Shown: positions 1 to 8,971 of the stretch, piece after piece
How positions within the stretch are numbered: position 1 is the stretch's first letter
How the letters are laid out: the number at the start of each line of letters is the position of its first letter
NCBI GenBank assembly: GCA_913030825.1
Contig: CAJWCU010000017.1
Coordinates: 1 to 64,000 of the forward strand
DNA: 64,000 bases
Direction of reading: 5' to 3'
Source: an uncultured Rhodospirillaceae bacterium
Lineage (GTDB): Bacteria > Pseudomonadota > Alphaproteobacteria > Rhodospirillales > Casp-alpha2
The notes under the pieces: generated by a model
Seen by the model: only the letters and a program-made list of their open reading frames with translations
Told to the model about the DNA's origin: nothing
Databases searched by the model: none
Made by a program: the position numbers and the translations under genes

Positions 1-70
1 GCCGCCGTCTGTCTCGCCGCTACAGTCTGCTACTGGTTATGAGTCCGGAGCCTAAGGAAAGGCCCGTTCT

Positions 71-2560
71 ATGAAATGTTTTTTGTCCCACAGCAGCAAT
101 GACAAAGAGCCATACGTCAGGCTGGTCGCTGAAAAGCTCGCTCCAAGAGTCTCGTACGATGAGTTTACGTTTGAGGAAGGGATGGGAAATCTTGAAGAAA
201 TACTAAATGAATTAGACCAAACTGATATATTTGTACTTTTTATCTCAAATGATTCACTAAATTCGGCGTGGGTAGAAAAAGAAATATCTGAAGCAGTAGA
301 AAGAATGAATGAAGGTAGTATTAAGCGCTTCTTTCCTATTGTGATCGACAAAAATATCAAACACGACGATCCTCGAATACCTGATTGGGTTAGGGAAAAT
401 TATAACCTGCGGCCGATAACTCGTCCCGTCGTGGCTTCCCGTCGGATACGCGAGCGCATGTTGGAGTTGTCGTGGAAAAATCATCCGATTCTGAAGCAGA
501 GAAATAATATTTTCGTGGGGCGAAATGAAATACTTGAGTTATTTGAGGAGCGTACAAACGATATTTCTAAAGATTACCCAAAAACTATATTCTCATCCGG
601 ATTAAGAGAGATCGGAAGAAAGAGTACTGTCATAAAAGCCCTCCAAAAGGCGAACATTATTAGGGAGTATTCTGACCCGATAAGGTTAAATTTAACAAGA
701 GAAGACGGGATAGAAGGGTTCATTGAGAAGTTAAGCGACCTCGGGATGTCTGAGCAGGGGTATCGTGTCAACCTTCTGGATATGACCGTTGATGAAAAGG
801 TCAATGAATTAAATAAACTTATTTTAGATATATTGTCATATGGTGACGTAATTCTTATTGAAGACAACGGTTCGATTGTCCGGTTCGGTGGGGAGATTGC
901 CCCTTGGTATGTGAGCTTGTGTGAGGCTTTGCCGACGGGGCGCATCATATTGTGTGTTGCTCCATATTTCCGCCCAAATAAAGCTCCATTCGTCAGAAAC
1001 AGCGACTTCTTTTTTCTTGATGTGCCTGAATTGACGCCGAGCGAACGGGCAGGCTTGTTCAAGCGATATGGAGATTTGGTCGGATTGGCTCTGTCTCGTG
1101 AGCAATCGATGGATTTCGTCAAGTTGTTCACTGGTTATCCTGGTCAAGTGACGTATGCCGTTGACCTAATATCATCGGAGGGTATTGCAGGTGCATGGAA
1201 AAAATCTTACGAAATCGCAGAGTATTCAAAGTACAAAGCGGGTATTTATGTCGATAAATATTTAAATGATCCTGACAAACAAGAGCTTCTTAGATTCATG
1301 GCGTCGTTTGATTTCTTATCAATTGATTTCATTTCTGATATTTCAGACAAGGTTGGTTTTGATTGTTTGGCCAACATTGATGATTTTATCGGTGAGTCAG
1401 TTTGTGAGCGGATTGGCTCTACAGGAGAATATGTTCGTCTGAACGATGTGATTAGAGATTATGTCAATCGCAATGACCTCTACATTGGCGATAGATTCAG
1501 ATCTGCGCTTAGTGAGTTTGTCGTCGATTTTATGAATACCTATGAACGAGAAGAGTATGATGTGTCCGCGTATTACGTGGCAATCAAAGAAGCACTTACT
1601 GGCGATGTTGAGATAAAAGTTCCCGACAAGCTATTAATCCCCGCCCATTTTTTAAGAAGTATGAATGATCTATACAGAAAGAAAAAATACCATGAAATTA
1701 TAAATCTTGCTGACAGGGTGTTGGCCAAAAAAACAAATTATGACGACCATACAGAGCAGGATATTAGATATTTTTTGTGTCAGTCTTTGGCAAGATTACG
1801 AGACAAAAGATTTTTGTCTGAAGTACAAAGTATTAAAGGGGCAGAACACAACTTCCTAATGGGGTTTTATTACAGGCTTCAAGGTCGATACGCGGATGCA
1901 CTCGAGCGATTTGAACTGTCCAAAGAAGAAAAGAGGACGAGAGAGCGGTCACTTCGGGAAATAGTGATGACGTTATCTATTGTGGAGAGATATGAAGAAG
2001 CATTAACTCAAGCGAAGATGAATTACGAAAGATACCCGTCGAACCCTTTTATTATTCAGTCGTTTTTTGAGTGTTTGATCCATCAGCAAAAATCTGACTC
2101 AAATCGGGCTATCCTAGAAGGGCTGATAAAAGCACTGGATTCAATTTCAGGCGACAAAGCAGCTGAAATTAATGCGTCGCTGAAGGCAAATTTGACAGCG
2201 ACTTATGATGAAGACTTCGTCAAAGCCAATCAAATCATCGATGACGCTATCGCAATGTTTTCAGGAACTGAGTATCCACTGCTGACCAAGTTAGATTTGG
2301 CAATCCAAAATTTGGACCGGAATTTGATCGAAGAGACTATGAACCGTCTCAACCAAGTAGGGGGAGGTCGAGACTCTCGTCGACCGAAGTTTGTCAAAGC
2401 CCAGGTGATTTTGGAAGCATTGAAAGGCGAGTCTGGTCGTGCCTTGGCTCTGATAAATCGAGACTTAAAAGAATTTCATCCGAATGCTCGCGAGAGACTT
2501 ATCAAGCGGGTTCATGCAATTGTCGGCGAGTTTAAGGCACCACCTTCCCCGGGTTCATGA
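71..2560 (+). CDS. TIR-domain NTPase-like protein with TPR-like C-terminus (candidate defence gene)
   Basis: 829 aa. Residues 1-125 are a TIR domain: it opens with FLSHSSNDK, and SAWVEKEI carries the Glu that is catalytic in NAD-cleaving TIR domains. FVGRNEILELF near residue 149 and SGLREIGRKST further on look like the start of a STAND-type NTPase with a variant P-loop. The second half is helical and TPR-like. TIR-STAND proteins are known from antiphage systems in which NAD is depleted. Here that role is inferred from architecture only. The start is preceded by AAGGAAAGG. The gene is far richer in A/T than all genes to its right, suggesting transfer. The last codons (FKAPPSPGS) are antisense to the end of the neighbouring oxidase gene, a 29-bp convergent overlap, so the C-terminus may have been created at an insertion junction. 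Confidence 0.85.
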   Translation: MKCFLSHSSNDKEPYVRLVAEKLAPRVSYDEFTFEEGMGNLEEILNELDQTDIFVLFISNDSLNSAWVEKEISEAVERMNEGSIKRFFPIVIDKNIKHDDPRIPDWVRENYNLRPITRPVVASRRIRERMLELSWKNHPILKQRNNIFVGRNEILELFEERTNDISKDYPKTIFSSGLREIGRKSTVIKALQKANIIREYSDPIRLNLTREDGIEGFIEKLSDLGMSEQGYRVNLLDMTVDEKVNELNKLILDILSYGDVILIEDNGSIVRFGGEIAPWYVSLCEALPTGRIILCVAPYFRPNKAPFVRNSDFFFLDVPELTPSERAGLFKRYGDLVGLALSREQSMDFVKLFTGYPGQVTYAVDLISSEGIAGAWKKSYEIAEYSKYKAGIYVDKYLNDPDKQELLRFMASFDFLSIDFISDISDKVGFDCLANIDDFIGESVCERIGSTGEYVRLNDVIRDYVNRNDLYIGDRFRSALSEFVVDFMNTYEREEYDVSAYYVAIKEALTGDVEIKVPDKLLIPAHFLRSMNDLYRKKKYHEIINLADRVLAKKTNYDDHTEQDIRYFLCQSLARLRDKRFLSEVQSIKGAEHNFLMGFYYRLQGRYADALERFELSKEEKRTRERSLREIVMTLSIVERYEEALTQAKMNYERYPSNPFIIQSFFECLIHQQKSDSNRAILEGLIKALDSISGDKAAEINASLKANLTATYDEDFVKANQIIDDAIAMFSGTEYPLLTKLDLAIQNLDRNLIEETMNRLNQVGGGRDSRRPKFVKAQVILEALKGESGRALALINRDLKEFHPNARERLIKRVHAIVGEFKAPPSPGS

Positions 2561-3959
2561 TCCCCTTCGGATCCAGCGCCTGCTTGATCGAACGCAGCAG
2601 GTGCTTTTCCACGTCCGTCTTGTAGCGGTCCATTTCGTGGACCTTCATCAGGCCGATGCCGTGTTCGGCGGAGAAGGAGCCGCCGAGGCTGTCGGCGATG
2701 TCGTGGACGCCCGGCGGCACGTCGTGGCGCAGGCGTTCGGCGTCTTCCGGGGTGGTCTCCTTCGGCATCACCAGGTTGTAGTGCAGGTTGCCGTCGCCCA
2801 TGTGGCCGAAGGCCATGATGGTGCAGCCGGGGATCGCCGCCTGGACGTGCGGATCGGCCTTTTTGAGGAATTCCGGCACCTTGGAGACCGGCACGGAAAT
2901 GTCGTGCTTGGCCGAGGGGCCGCAATGCTTCAAGGCTTCCGGGATGGATTCCCGCAGGTTCCAGAGCTTGGCCGCCTGATCGCCGCTTTCGGCGAGCACG
3001 GCGTCGATGATTTCGCCCGCTTCGAAGGCTTCGCCGAGGGCCGTTTCCGCCAGGTCACGGATCACGCCTTCCTGGCCCGAGGCCATTTCGATCAGAGCGT
3101 AGTGCTCGTACTTTTCCTGCATCGGGTCCTGGGTGTTCGGGATATGGGCGAACACGGCGTCCAGCGGGTTGCGCTGGATATATTCGAAGCTGGTGACCTG
3201 ATCGCCGGTCGCCTTCTTGAGCCGTCCGAGCAGGGCCGAGAGCAGCTCCGGGCTTTCCGAGGCGACCAGGGCGGTCGTCGTTTCCGCCGGCTGCGGGAAC
3301 AGTTTCAGGACCGCGGCGGTGACGATGCCGAGGGTGCCTTCGGCGCCGATGAAGAACTGCTTCAGGTCATAGCCGGTGTTGTTCTTCCGCAGGCCGCGAA
3401 GGCCATGCCAGACGCGGCCGTCAGCGGTTACGACCTCGAGCCCCAGCACCAGGTCGCGGGTATTGCCGTAGCGCAGGACCTGAATGCCGCCGGCGTTGGT
3501 CGAAATGTTGCCGCCGATCTCGCAGGTGCCTTCGGCCGCGAGCGAGAGGGGGAACAGGAAGCCCGCGTCGGCGGCCTTGTCCTGCAACTCTTTCAGAATA
3601 CACCCGGCCTCGACCGTCATCGTCGCGTTGATGGCGTCGATCTCGCGCACGTTGTTCATGCGGCCCAGGTTGACTAACACGCCGCCGGTCGCGACGGCGC
3701 CGCCGCAGAGGCCCGTGTTGCCGCCCTGGGGCGTGATCGGAATGCCGTGTTCGGCGCAGATCGTGACGATCTTGGAGACTTCCTCCGTATTGGCCGGGCG
3801 CAGGACCAGCGGGCTTTCGCCGTGGTAATAGCCGCGCTCCTCGGCCAGATAGGGGGCCATGTCGGCCTCGGTCTCGTACCAGCCCTTGTCGCCGACGGCA
3901 GCCTTGAGGGCGCTGCGGGCGTCTTCGGGAAGGGGCGGGGTCATGGTTCCGTCGGCCAT
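2532..3959 (-). CDS. FAD-linked oxidase, GlcD/D-lactate/D-2-hydroxyglutarate dehydrogenase family
   Basis: 475 aa from the ATG at 3959, which has AAGGA upstream. A longer frame starting at 4031 is not credible because its first 24 residues overlap the divergent neighbour. The N-terminal half is a PCMH-type FAD-binding domain: LVLRPANTEEVSKIV, then PQGGNTGLCGG, then EIGGNISTNAGG. The C-terminal half is the FAD-linked oxidase cap with FGHMGDGNLHYN and SFSAEHGIGLMK, where the histidines bind metal and substrate in this family. The expected reaction is oxidation of a D-2-hydroxy acid to the 2-oxo acid, passing electrons to quinone or an electron-transfer protein. The exact substrate cannot be told from sequence. 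Its 3' end is overlapped by the TIR gene. Confidence 0.88.
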   Translation of the reverse strand: MADGTMTPPLPEDARSALKAAVGDKGWYETEADMAPYLAEERGYYHGESPLVLRPANTEEVSKIVTICAEHGIPITPQGGNTGLCGGAVATGGVLVNLGRMNNVREIDAINATMTVEAGCILKELQDKAADAGFLFPLSLAAEGTCEIGGNISTNAGGIQVLRYGNTRDLVLGLEVVTADGRVWHGLRGLRKNNTGYDLKQFFIGAEGTLGIVTAAVLKLFPQPAETTTALVASESPELLSALLGRLKKATGDQVTSFEYIQRNPLDAVFAHIPNTQDPMQEKYEHYALIEMASGQEGVIRDLAETALGEAFEAGEIIDAVLAESGDQAAKLWNLRESIPEALKHCGPSAKHDISVPVSKVPEFLKKADPHVQAAIPGCTIMAFGHMGDGNLHYNLVMPKETTPEDAERLRHDVPPGVHDIADSLGGSFSAEHGIGLMKVHEMDRYKTDVEKHLLRSIKQALDPKGIMNPGKVVP

Positions 3960-4051
3960 GGTCTTGTATTCCTTGAATTGAGTGGTCTGCTGGGATGTTT
4001 CCCGCCATATTTGGCACGAAGGCCGCCCCACGACAAGCCGGAGCCCGTCGA

Positions 4052-5380
4052 ATGTCCGCGAATAATTCTCAAGCCCAACCCAAGGAAAACCAAGGTGTGC
4101 CGCAGGGCGAGACGCCCCAGGCGCCCATGCCCAAGGCGCCCGGCGAGACGGAAGTCTGCGTCATCGGCGCCGGGATCGTCGGCGTCAACTGCGCGTTGGA
4201 GCTGGTCAAGCAGGGGTTCAAGGTCACGGTCGTCGATCGGGCCGAGCCGGGCGAGGGCTGTTCCTTCGGCAATGCGGGCATCCTGGCCGATTGGTCCTTC
4301 GTGCCGGCCTTCGGACCGGAGGTTTTGAAGAACGTGCCTAAGTATCTCATCGACCCGAAGGGGCCGCTGACCATCCGCTGGACGCGCCTGCCGCATATCC
4401 TGCCTTGGCTGTTCCGCATGCTGGGGCACGCGTCGACGGCCCATCAGCGCCGCGCGGCGGAGGCCATGAACCATCTGACGATCGGTGCCGGCGGGTCCTA
4501 CGCCAAGCTGGCGGCGGAGGCCGGAGCACCCGAACTGGTCCGTCAGGACCCGGTGCTGCAGGTCTACGACAAGGAAAGCGATTTCGCGAAGTCCGAGGCC
4601 GATCTCGCCTACCGGGCCGGTTTCGGCATTTCTTACGAAGCCCTCGACCGCAAGGCGCTGAGCGATCTGGAACCGGCCCTGGGCCCCGATTTCAAATGGG
4701 GCCATGCGCTGATCGGTGGCGGCACGACGGTCAATCCGGGCCGCCTGACCAAGGTATTGGCGGAGGAAATGCAGCGCCGGGGCGGCAAGCTTTTGCAGGC
4801 CGAGGTACGGGGCCTCGCGCGGGACGACGGCGGGCGGTTTTCCGTCACGACGGAGACGGGCGTCATCGCCTGCGACCGCATCGTTCTGGCCGCCGGGGCG
4901 TTCTCCCACAAACTGTCGGCCATGTTGGGCGAGCATGTTCCCCAGGGCACGGAGCGCGGCTATCACGCGATCCTGGCCGACCCGGGGGTCGAGGTGCGCC
5001 ACGCCGTCGGCTGGAAATCGCGGGCGTTCTATGCCTCGCCCATGGAAATGGGCCTGCGTCTGGCGGGCACGGTGGAATTGGCGGGCCTGGAGGCGGCGCC
5101 CGATTATGCGCGCGCCAAGATCATGGCGGGCCTGGTGCCGACGATGTTCCCCGGCATCAACACGGCGATCAAATCGGAATGGATGGGCTTCCGCCCGACG
5201 CTGCCCGATTCCATGCCGGTTTTGGGCCCGTCGGCCAAGGTGCCGGGCCTGATCCATGCCTTCGGCCATCAGCACGTCGGCCTGACCTGCGGTCCCGCGA
5301 CGGCGCGTATCGTCGCCGGATTGCTTAAGGGCGAGACGCCGAATACGGATATCTCGGCCTTCCGGCCGGATAGGTTTTGA
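4052..5380 (+). CDS. D-amino-acid dehydrogenase-like FAD oxidoreductase (DAO superfamily)
   Basis: 442 aa from the ATG at 4052, with GGAG eight bases upstream. An ATG at 3995 would overlap the divergent gene's leader and adds a non-conserved tail. The dinucleotide-binding motif VIGAGIVGVNCALEL lies at about residue 36, followed by CSFGNAGILA, which is typical of DadA. The C-terminal region PTLPDSMPVLGPS...FGHQHVGLTCGPATARI is the conserved end of the DAO fold. It probably deaminates a D-amino acid or oxidises a similar amine with quinone as acceptor. It is divergent from the 2-hydroxyacid oxidase across about 90 bp and convergent with the HD oxygenase gene. The substrate is not determined; an aminophosphonate or related amine is a possibility only because of the neighbour. 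Confidence 0.85.
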   Translation: MSANNSQAQPKENQGVPQGETPQAPMPKAPGETEVCVIGAGIVGVNCALELVKQGFKVTVVDRAEPGEGCSFGNAGILADWSFVPAFGPEVLKNVPKYLIDPKGPLTIRWTRLPHILPWLFRMLGHASTAHQRRAAEAMNHLTIGAGGSYAKLAAEAGAPELVRQDPVLQVYDKESDFAKSEADLAYRAGFGISYEALDRKALSDLEPALGPDFKWGHALIGGGTTVNPGRLTKVLAEEMQRRGGKLLQAEVRGLARDDGGRFSVTTETGVIACDRIVLAAGAFSHKLSAMLGEHVPQGTERGYHAILADPGVEVRHAVGWKSRAFYASPMEMGLRLAGTVELAGLEAAPDYARAKIMAGLVPTMFPGINTAIKSEWMGFRPTLPDSMPVLGPSAKVPGLIHAFGHQHVGLTCGPATARIVAGLLKGETPNTDISAFRPDRF

Positions 5381-5389
5381 TCTTGGGGA

Positions 5390-5938
5390 TCAACCCCGAA
5401 GGGCGGCTTCCAGATAAGGCTTGAAGTGATCGATGCCGGGGGTGTCCAGACCGGCGGTCTTGGCCCGGTCGTCCCATTCCCGCAGTTTCACCGCGTCCTC
5501 CCAATGGGGGCGCGATTCGAAGGCCTGGACTTCGTCGGCGCTCATCGGTCCGCCCTGGAGTTCCAGGGATTTGACCGAGGCGGGCGAGAGCGTGTCGAAA
5601 TATTCCGGCCGTGCGGCGCAGAGGTAGCGTTTGGCGGCGACGTGCTGTCCCACGGCTTCGGCGACGCGGTCGTTGAAATATCGGCCGACCCAGCCGCGGG
5701 CGATGTCTTCGTGCTTGTCGTCGATGCCGCGGTCGGCCGCACTCTGCCCGTGTTTCTGCATCATATGGCCGATATCGTGCAGGAAGGCGGCGGCGATCAG
5801 ATCGCCGTCGCCCGATTCCGCCTCGGCCAGCAGGGCGCATTGCAGGGCGTGCTCCAGCTGCGAGACGACCTCCGTATACGGGCGTTGACCCTGATCGAGA
5901 AAAATGTCGATGGCATCGGCAAGGGGCTGATCGGTCAC
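5390..5938 (-). CDS. PhnZ/TmpB-like HD-domain mixed-valent diiron oxygenase
   Basis: 182 aa from the GTG at 5938, with AAGGA seven bases upstream. The longer frame to 6067 adds 43 residues that do not resemble the family. HD residues are visible in order: QLEHALQCA (first His), FLHDIGH, DKHEDIA, GQHVAAKRYLCA. The stretch SLELQGGPMSADEVQAF with a following LREWDDRAK is typical of the phosphonate-degradation HD family. Members open the C-P bond of a hydroxylated aminophosphonate using a diiron centre and O2. In PhnZ a Tyr and a Glu lie three residues apart just before the first His. Here the Tyr-Glu pair is PYTE, only two apart, so the substrate loop may differ. No PhnY gene is adjacent. Function by family is likely, the substrate is not. 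Confidence 0.75.
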   Translation of the reverse strand: MTDQPLADAIDIFLDQGQRPYTEVVSQLEHALQCALLAEAESGDGDLIAAAFLHDIGHMMQKHGQSAADRGIDDKHEDIARGWVGRYFNDRVAEAVGQHVAAKRYLCAARPEYFDTLSPASVKSLELQGGPMSADEVQAFESRPHWEDAVKLREWDDRAKTAGLDTPGIDHFKPYLEAALRG

Positions 5939-6128
5939 GGGGGAATCCTTCAAATTGGCGTGAGGAACACGGCGAACGGCCACAAATGACCCGGAGGGCG
6001 TGGAATTCCTCCATCTATTTAAATAAATTGGTCCTGTGTCAAATGGATGACGCTTTGTTGACGCCATGGCGCACTTGAACTCACCCCAAGGCCCGGTGTA
6101 TGCAACGCGGCTAAAGGAGATTTACCGG

Positions 6129-6758
6129 ATGCACAGGCGCCACGCCCTTATCGCTTGCTTGTTTTCGTTGCTCGTCGTGTTCGCACCCCAGGGTGCCCGC
6201 GCCGAGGTGACCAATGACGAGGTCAAGGCCTTCGTCAACTCCATGGCGGCCTCGGCGATCAGCTCGCTGACCGGAAAGGATCTCGACCGGGCGGTCCGCA
6301 AGGAACGCTTCCGGACCATGATCCACGATTTCTTCGCCATCAAATCCATCGGCATCTGGGTGCTGGGCCGCCATTGGCGCCGCGCTACCCCGGAACAGCG
6401 CGACCAGTATCTGGAGCTGTTCGAGAACATGCTGCTGGAACGCTATGTCGACGGGTTCAAGGACTATTCCGGGGAATCCCTGGAGATCACCCGCGCCGAA
6501 CGGCGACAGGCCAACGACTTCATCGTCCATACCCAGTTGAAGCGCCCGGGCGGCGCCCAGCCGGTGGACGTCGGCTGGCGCGTCGGTGTCGCCGAAAAAG
6601 ACGGCGGCAATGTCTTCAAGATCGTCGATATCATCGTCAACGGTCTTTCCATGGCCCTGACCCAGCAGAAGGAAATCAATTCCGTTATCAAGAACAACGG
6701 AAATTCCCTCGATGGTCTGCTGGATAAAATGCGGGAAATGGCCAAGCCCGCCGGCTGA
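6129..6758 (+). CDS. MlaC/Ttg2D-like periplasmic lipid-transfer protein
   Basis: 209 aa from the ATG at 6129, preceded by AAAGGAGAT with a nine-base gap; the frame is open from 6066 but that part lacks a site. An N-terminal signal peptide (LIACLFSLLVVFAPQGARA) precedes the mature domain. Motifs of the toluene-tolerance/MlaC family follow: RFRTMIHDFFAIKSIGIWVLG, then FENMLLERYVDGFKDYSGE, then VDVGWRVG. MlaC proteins carry phospholipids between outer and inner membranes; family members in hpn clusters are thought to carry hopanoids. It lies 20 bp before hpnC and probably opens the operon. Two more proteins of this family lie at 23.4-24.8 kb. Which one serves hopanoids cannot be told here. Confidence 0.85.
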   Translation: MHRRHALIACLFSLLVVFAPQGARAEVTNDEVKAFVNSMAASAISSLTGKDLDRAVRKERFRTMIHDFFAIKSIGIWVLGRHWRRATPEQRDQYLELFENMLLERYVDGFKDYSGESLEITRAERRQANDFIVHTQLKRPGGAQPVDVGWRVGVAEKDGGNVFKIVDIIVNGLSMALTQQKEINSVIKNNGNSLDGLLDKMREMAKPAG

Positions 6759-6778
6759 TCCGAAAAGGAATGTCGGGC

Positions 6779-7717
6779 ATGGGGCAGCCCTCCGAGTCGC
6801 ATGGAACGGTGCCGGGGGCGCGGGTCTCTGATGGATCGTCCGCGCCCGGCGTAGAGACGCCGTCCCAGCCAGACGTCGAAACGCCGTCGGGTAAAGACGC
6901 GGCCTATGAAAATTTCCCGGTCGGCTCGTTCCTGCTTCCGGCGCGGCTGCGCCCGCATATCGCGCGGTTCTATGCCTTCGCCCGCGCCATCGACGACATC
7001 GCCGACAATCCTGATCTGACGCCCGAGGAAAAAGTCCGTCGCCTGAACGGTTTCGAATCGGCGATCCTGGGCGGCATGACCGGCGACGCGGCCTATGCCA
7101 CGGCCCATCACATGCGCGACAGCCTGGCCGAGACCGACATCACCCCCCGCCATTGCCAGGACCTGATCGACGCCTTCCGCCAGGACGCGGTGAAAAATCG
7201 GACCGACGATTGGGACGACCTGATGCATTACTGCATCCGCTCGGCGGCGCCGGTGGGCCGCTACCTGATCGATCTGCATGGTGGGTCGGCCCATGGCTAT
7301 GGGCCGTCGGATGCGCTCTGTAACGCGCTGCAGGTCATCAATCACCTGCAGGATTGCCAGGACGACTACCGCACGTTGGACCGTGTTTACCTGCCCGCCG
7401 ACTGGATGGCCCAGGCCGGGGCGACGGTCGAGGATTTGGACAAGCCCGCCTGCACGCCTGAGCTGCGTCAGGTCATCGACCGCTGCCTGGACGCCACGGG
7501 CAGTCTGTTGGGCGAGGCCCGGCCCATCGCCGCCGGCATGCACAGCCGACGGCTGGGCATGGAGGCCGCCGCGATATGGGAGATCGCCCGCCGCCTGACC
7601 GTCGAATTGCGGCGCCGCGACCCCCTTGCCGGGCGCGTCGCGCTGACCAAGACCGGCTATCTCATGTGCTGCGCCTCCGGCGTTCTGGGAGCGCTGACCG
7701 GTCGGTACGGACGATGA
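6779..7717 (+). CDS. hpnC: HpnC, hydroxysqualene synthase
   Basis: 312 aa. Start chosen at the ATG at 6779, nine bases after AAGGA; an ATG at 6770 directly abuts that site. It belongs to the squalene/phytoene synthase family. The first Asp-rich motif is RAIDDIADNPD and the second is NHLQDCQDDY, both needed for Mg-diphosphate binding. In the HpnCDE route HpnD makes presqualene diphosphate, HpnC turns it into hydroxysqualene and HpnE reduces this to squalene. The first 40 residues are low-complexity and Pro/Ser-rich, unlike the family core, and probably disordered. Its stop overlaps the hpnB start as ATGA, so translation is coupled. Confidence 0.93.
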   Translation: MGQPSESHGTVPGARVSDGSSAPGVETPSQPDVETPSGKDAAYENFPVGSFLLPARLRPHIARFYAFARAIDDIADNPDLTPEEKVRRLNGFESAILGGMTGDAAYATAHHMRDSLAETDITPRHCQDLIDAFRQDAVKNRTDDWDDLMHYCIRSAAPVGRYLIDLHGGSAHGYGPSDALCNALQVINHLQDCQDDYRTLDRVYLPADWMAQAGATVEDLDKPACTPELRQVIDRCLDATGSLLGEARPIAAGMHSRRLGMEAAAIWEIARRLTVELRRRDPLAGRVALTKTGYLMCCASGVLGALTGRYGR

Positions 7718-8901
7718 GCGCGCCGCTCTGGGCTGCTGTGACGGCCCTTGTGATTTGGGCCGGGTTGCTGTTCTGCCGGGGCCGTTTCTGGTTCTCCGAT
7801 CAGCATCTCAGCCCGCCGGTGGCGAATCTGGCCGGGCGCCCTTGGCCCGACGTCGCCGCCGTCATTCCGGCGCGCGACGAAGCCCCCACCATCGGCCGCG
7901 CGGTCGCGTCGCTGTTGGCCCAGGATTACCCCGGGCGTCTCGACGTTTTTGTCGTCGACGACAATTCGACCGACGGCACGGCGGAGAAGGCCCGCGAAGC
8001 CGCCGAGGCCGCGGGGGCGGGCGACCGCTTTCATCTCGTCTCCGGAAAGCCGCTTGCCGACGGCTGGTCCGGCAAGCTCTGGGCCGTCAGCCAGGGGCTG
8101 GCGGCGGCACGGGACGGCGCGCCGGACGCGGCCTATGTCCTTCTGACCGATGCCGATATCGACCACGATCCCGCCAACCTGCGCCGTCTCGCCGCCAAGG
8201 CCGAAATGGAGAAACGGGACCTGGTCTCGCTGATGGTCCTCCTGAACTGCGAGACGCCGTGGGAGCGGCTGTTGATCCCGGCTTTCGTATTCTTCTTCCA
8301 AAAGCTGTTTCCCTTTCCCTGGGTCAACGATCCGACCGACAGCACGGCGGCGGCGGCGGGCGGCTGCATGCTTGTCCGGCGCAAGGCGCTGGAGGACGCG
8401 GGCGGAATCGAGGCCATTCGTGGCCGCCTGATCGACGATTGCGCCCTGGCGGCGTTGCTGAAGGCGCGGGGGTCGATCTGGCTGGGCCTGACGCGCGAGA
8501 CGATCAGCCTGCGCCGGTACGACGACCTGGCGGAGATCTGGCGCATGGTCGCGCGTACGGCCTATGAACAACTCGGCCATTCCATCCTGGCGCTGCTCGG
8601 CACGTTGGTCGGCATGGCGCTGCTCTATCTCGTGCCGCCGGTGGCGGTGGTCTGGGGCGCCCTTGTCGGAGAATGGGACCTGGCCGCCGCCGGCGCGGCG
8701 GGCTGGGGTCTGATGGTTATGGCCTATTTCCCGACGCTTCGGCTTTACGGGCGTCCGGCCTGGACGGGGCTGGCGCTGCCGCTGGCGGGGCTTCTCTATA
8801 CCCTCATGACTGCCGATTCAGCCCGCCGTCATTGGTTGGGGCGGGGTGGCGGTTGGAAGGGGCGGACCTACGCCGGCCCCGACCCCAAGGCGGAGGAATG
8901 A
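7714..8901 (+). CDS. hpnB: HpnB, hopanoid-associated glycosyltransferase family 2
   Basis: 395 aa from the ATG of the ATGA overlap with hpnC. A membrane helix lies at the N-terminus, then a GT-A fold: AAVIPARDEAPTIGRAV, VVDDNSTDGTAE, and the metal-binding LLTDADIDHDP. RGRLIDDCALAALLK fits the ED/acceptor region. Two or three C-terminal hydrophobic segments (LALLGTLVGMALLYLVPP and after) anchor it in the inner membrane. HpnB proteins are the glycosyltransferases found in hopanoid clusters and are assumed to glycosylate an extended hopanoid tail. The acceptor is not shown by the sequence. Confidence 0.9.
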   Translation: MSAPLWAAVTALVIWAGLLFCRGRFWFSDQHLSPPVANLAGRPWPDVAAVIPARDEAPTIGRAVASLLAQDYPGRLDVFVVDDNSTDGTAEKAREAAEAAGAGDRFHLVSGKPLADGWSGKLWAVSQGLAAARDGAPDAAYVLLTDADIDHDPANLRRLAAKAEMEKRDLVSLMVLLNCETPWERLLIPAFVFFFQKLFPFPWVNDPTDSTAAAAGGCMLVRRKALEDAGGIEAIRGRLIDDCALAALLKARGSIWLGLTRETISLRRYDDLAEIWRMVARTAYEQLGHSILALLGTLVGMALLYLVPPVAVVWGALVGEWDLAAAGAAGWGLMVMAYFPTLRLYGRPAWTGLALPLAGLLYTLMTADSARRHWLGRGGGWKGRTYAGPDPKAEE

Positions 8902-8971
8902 GGGTGCCGTCCGCCGCAGCCATGACAGGGCGCTGGCATTGGCTCCTCGTCCCAGTGTATCCATAGCGGCC

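Noticed and set aside
1-42. end of an upstream gene in frame 1
   Set aside because: Thirteen codons before a stop are too few to support a call.
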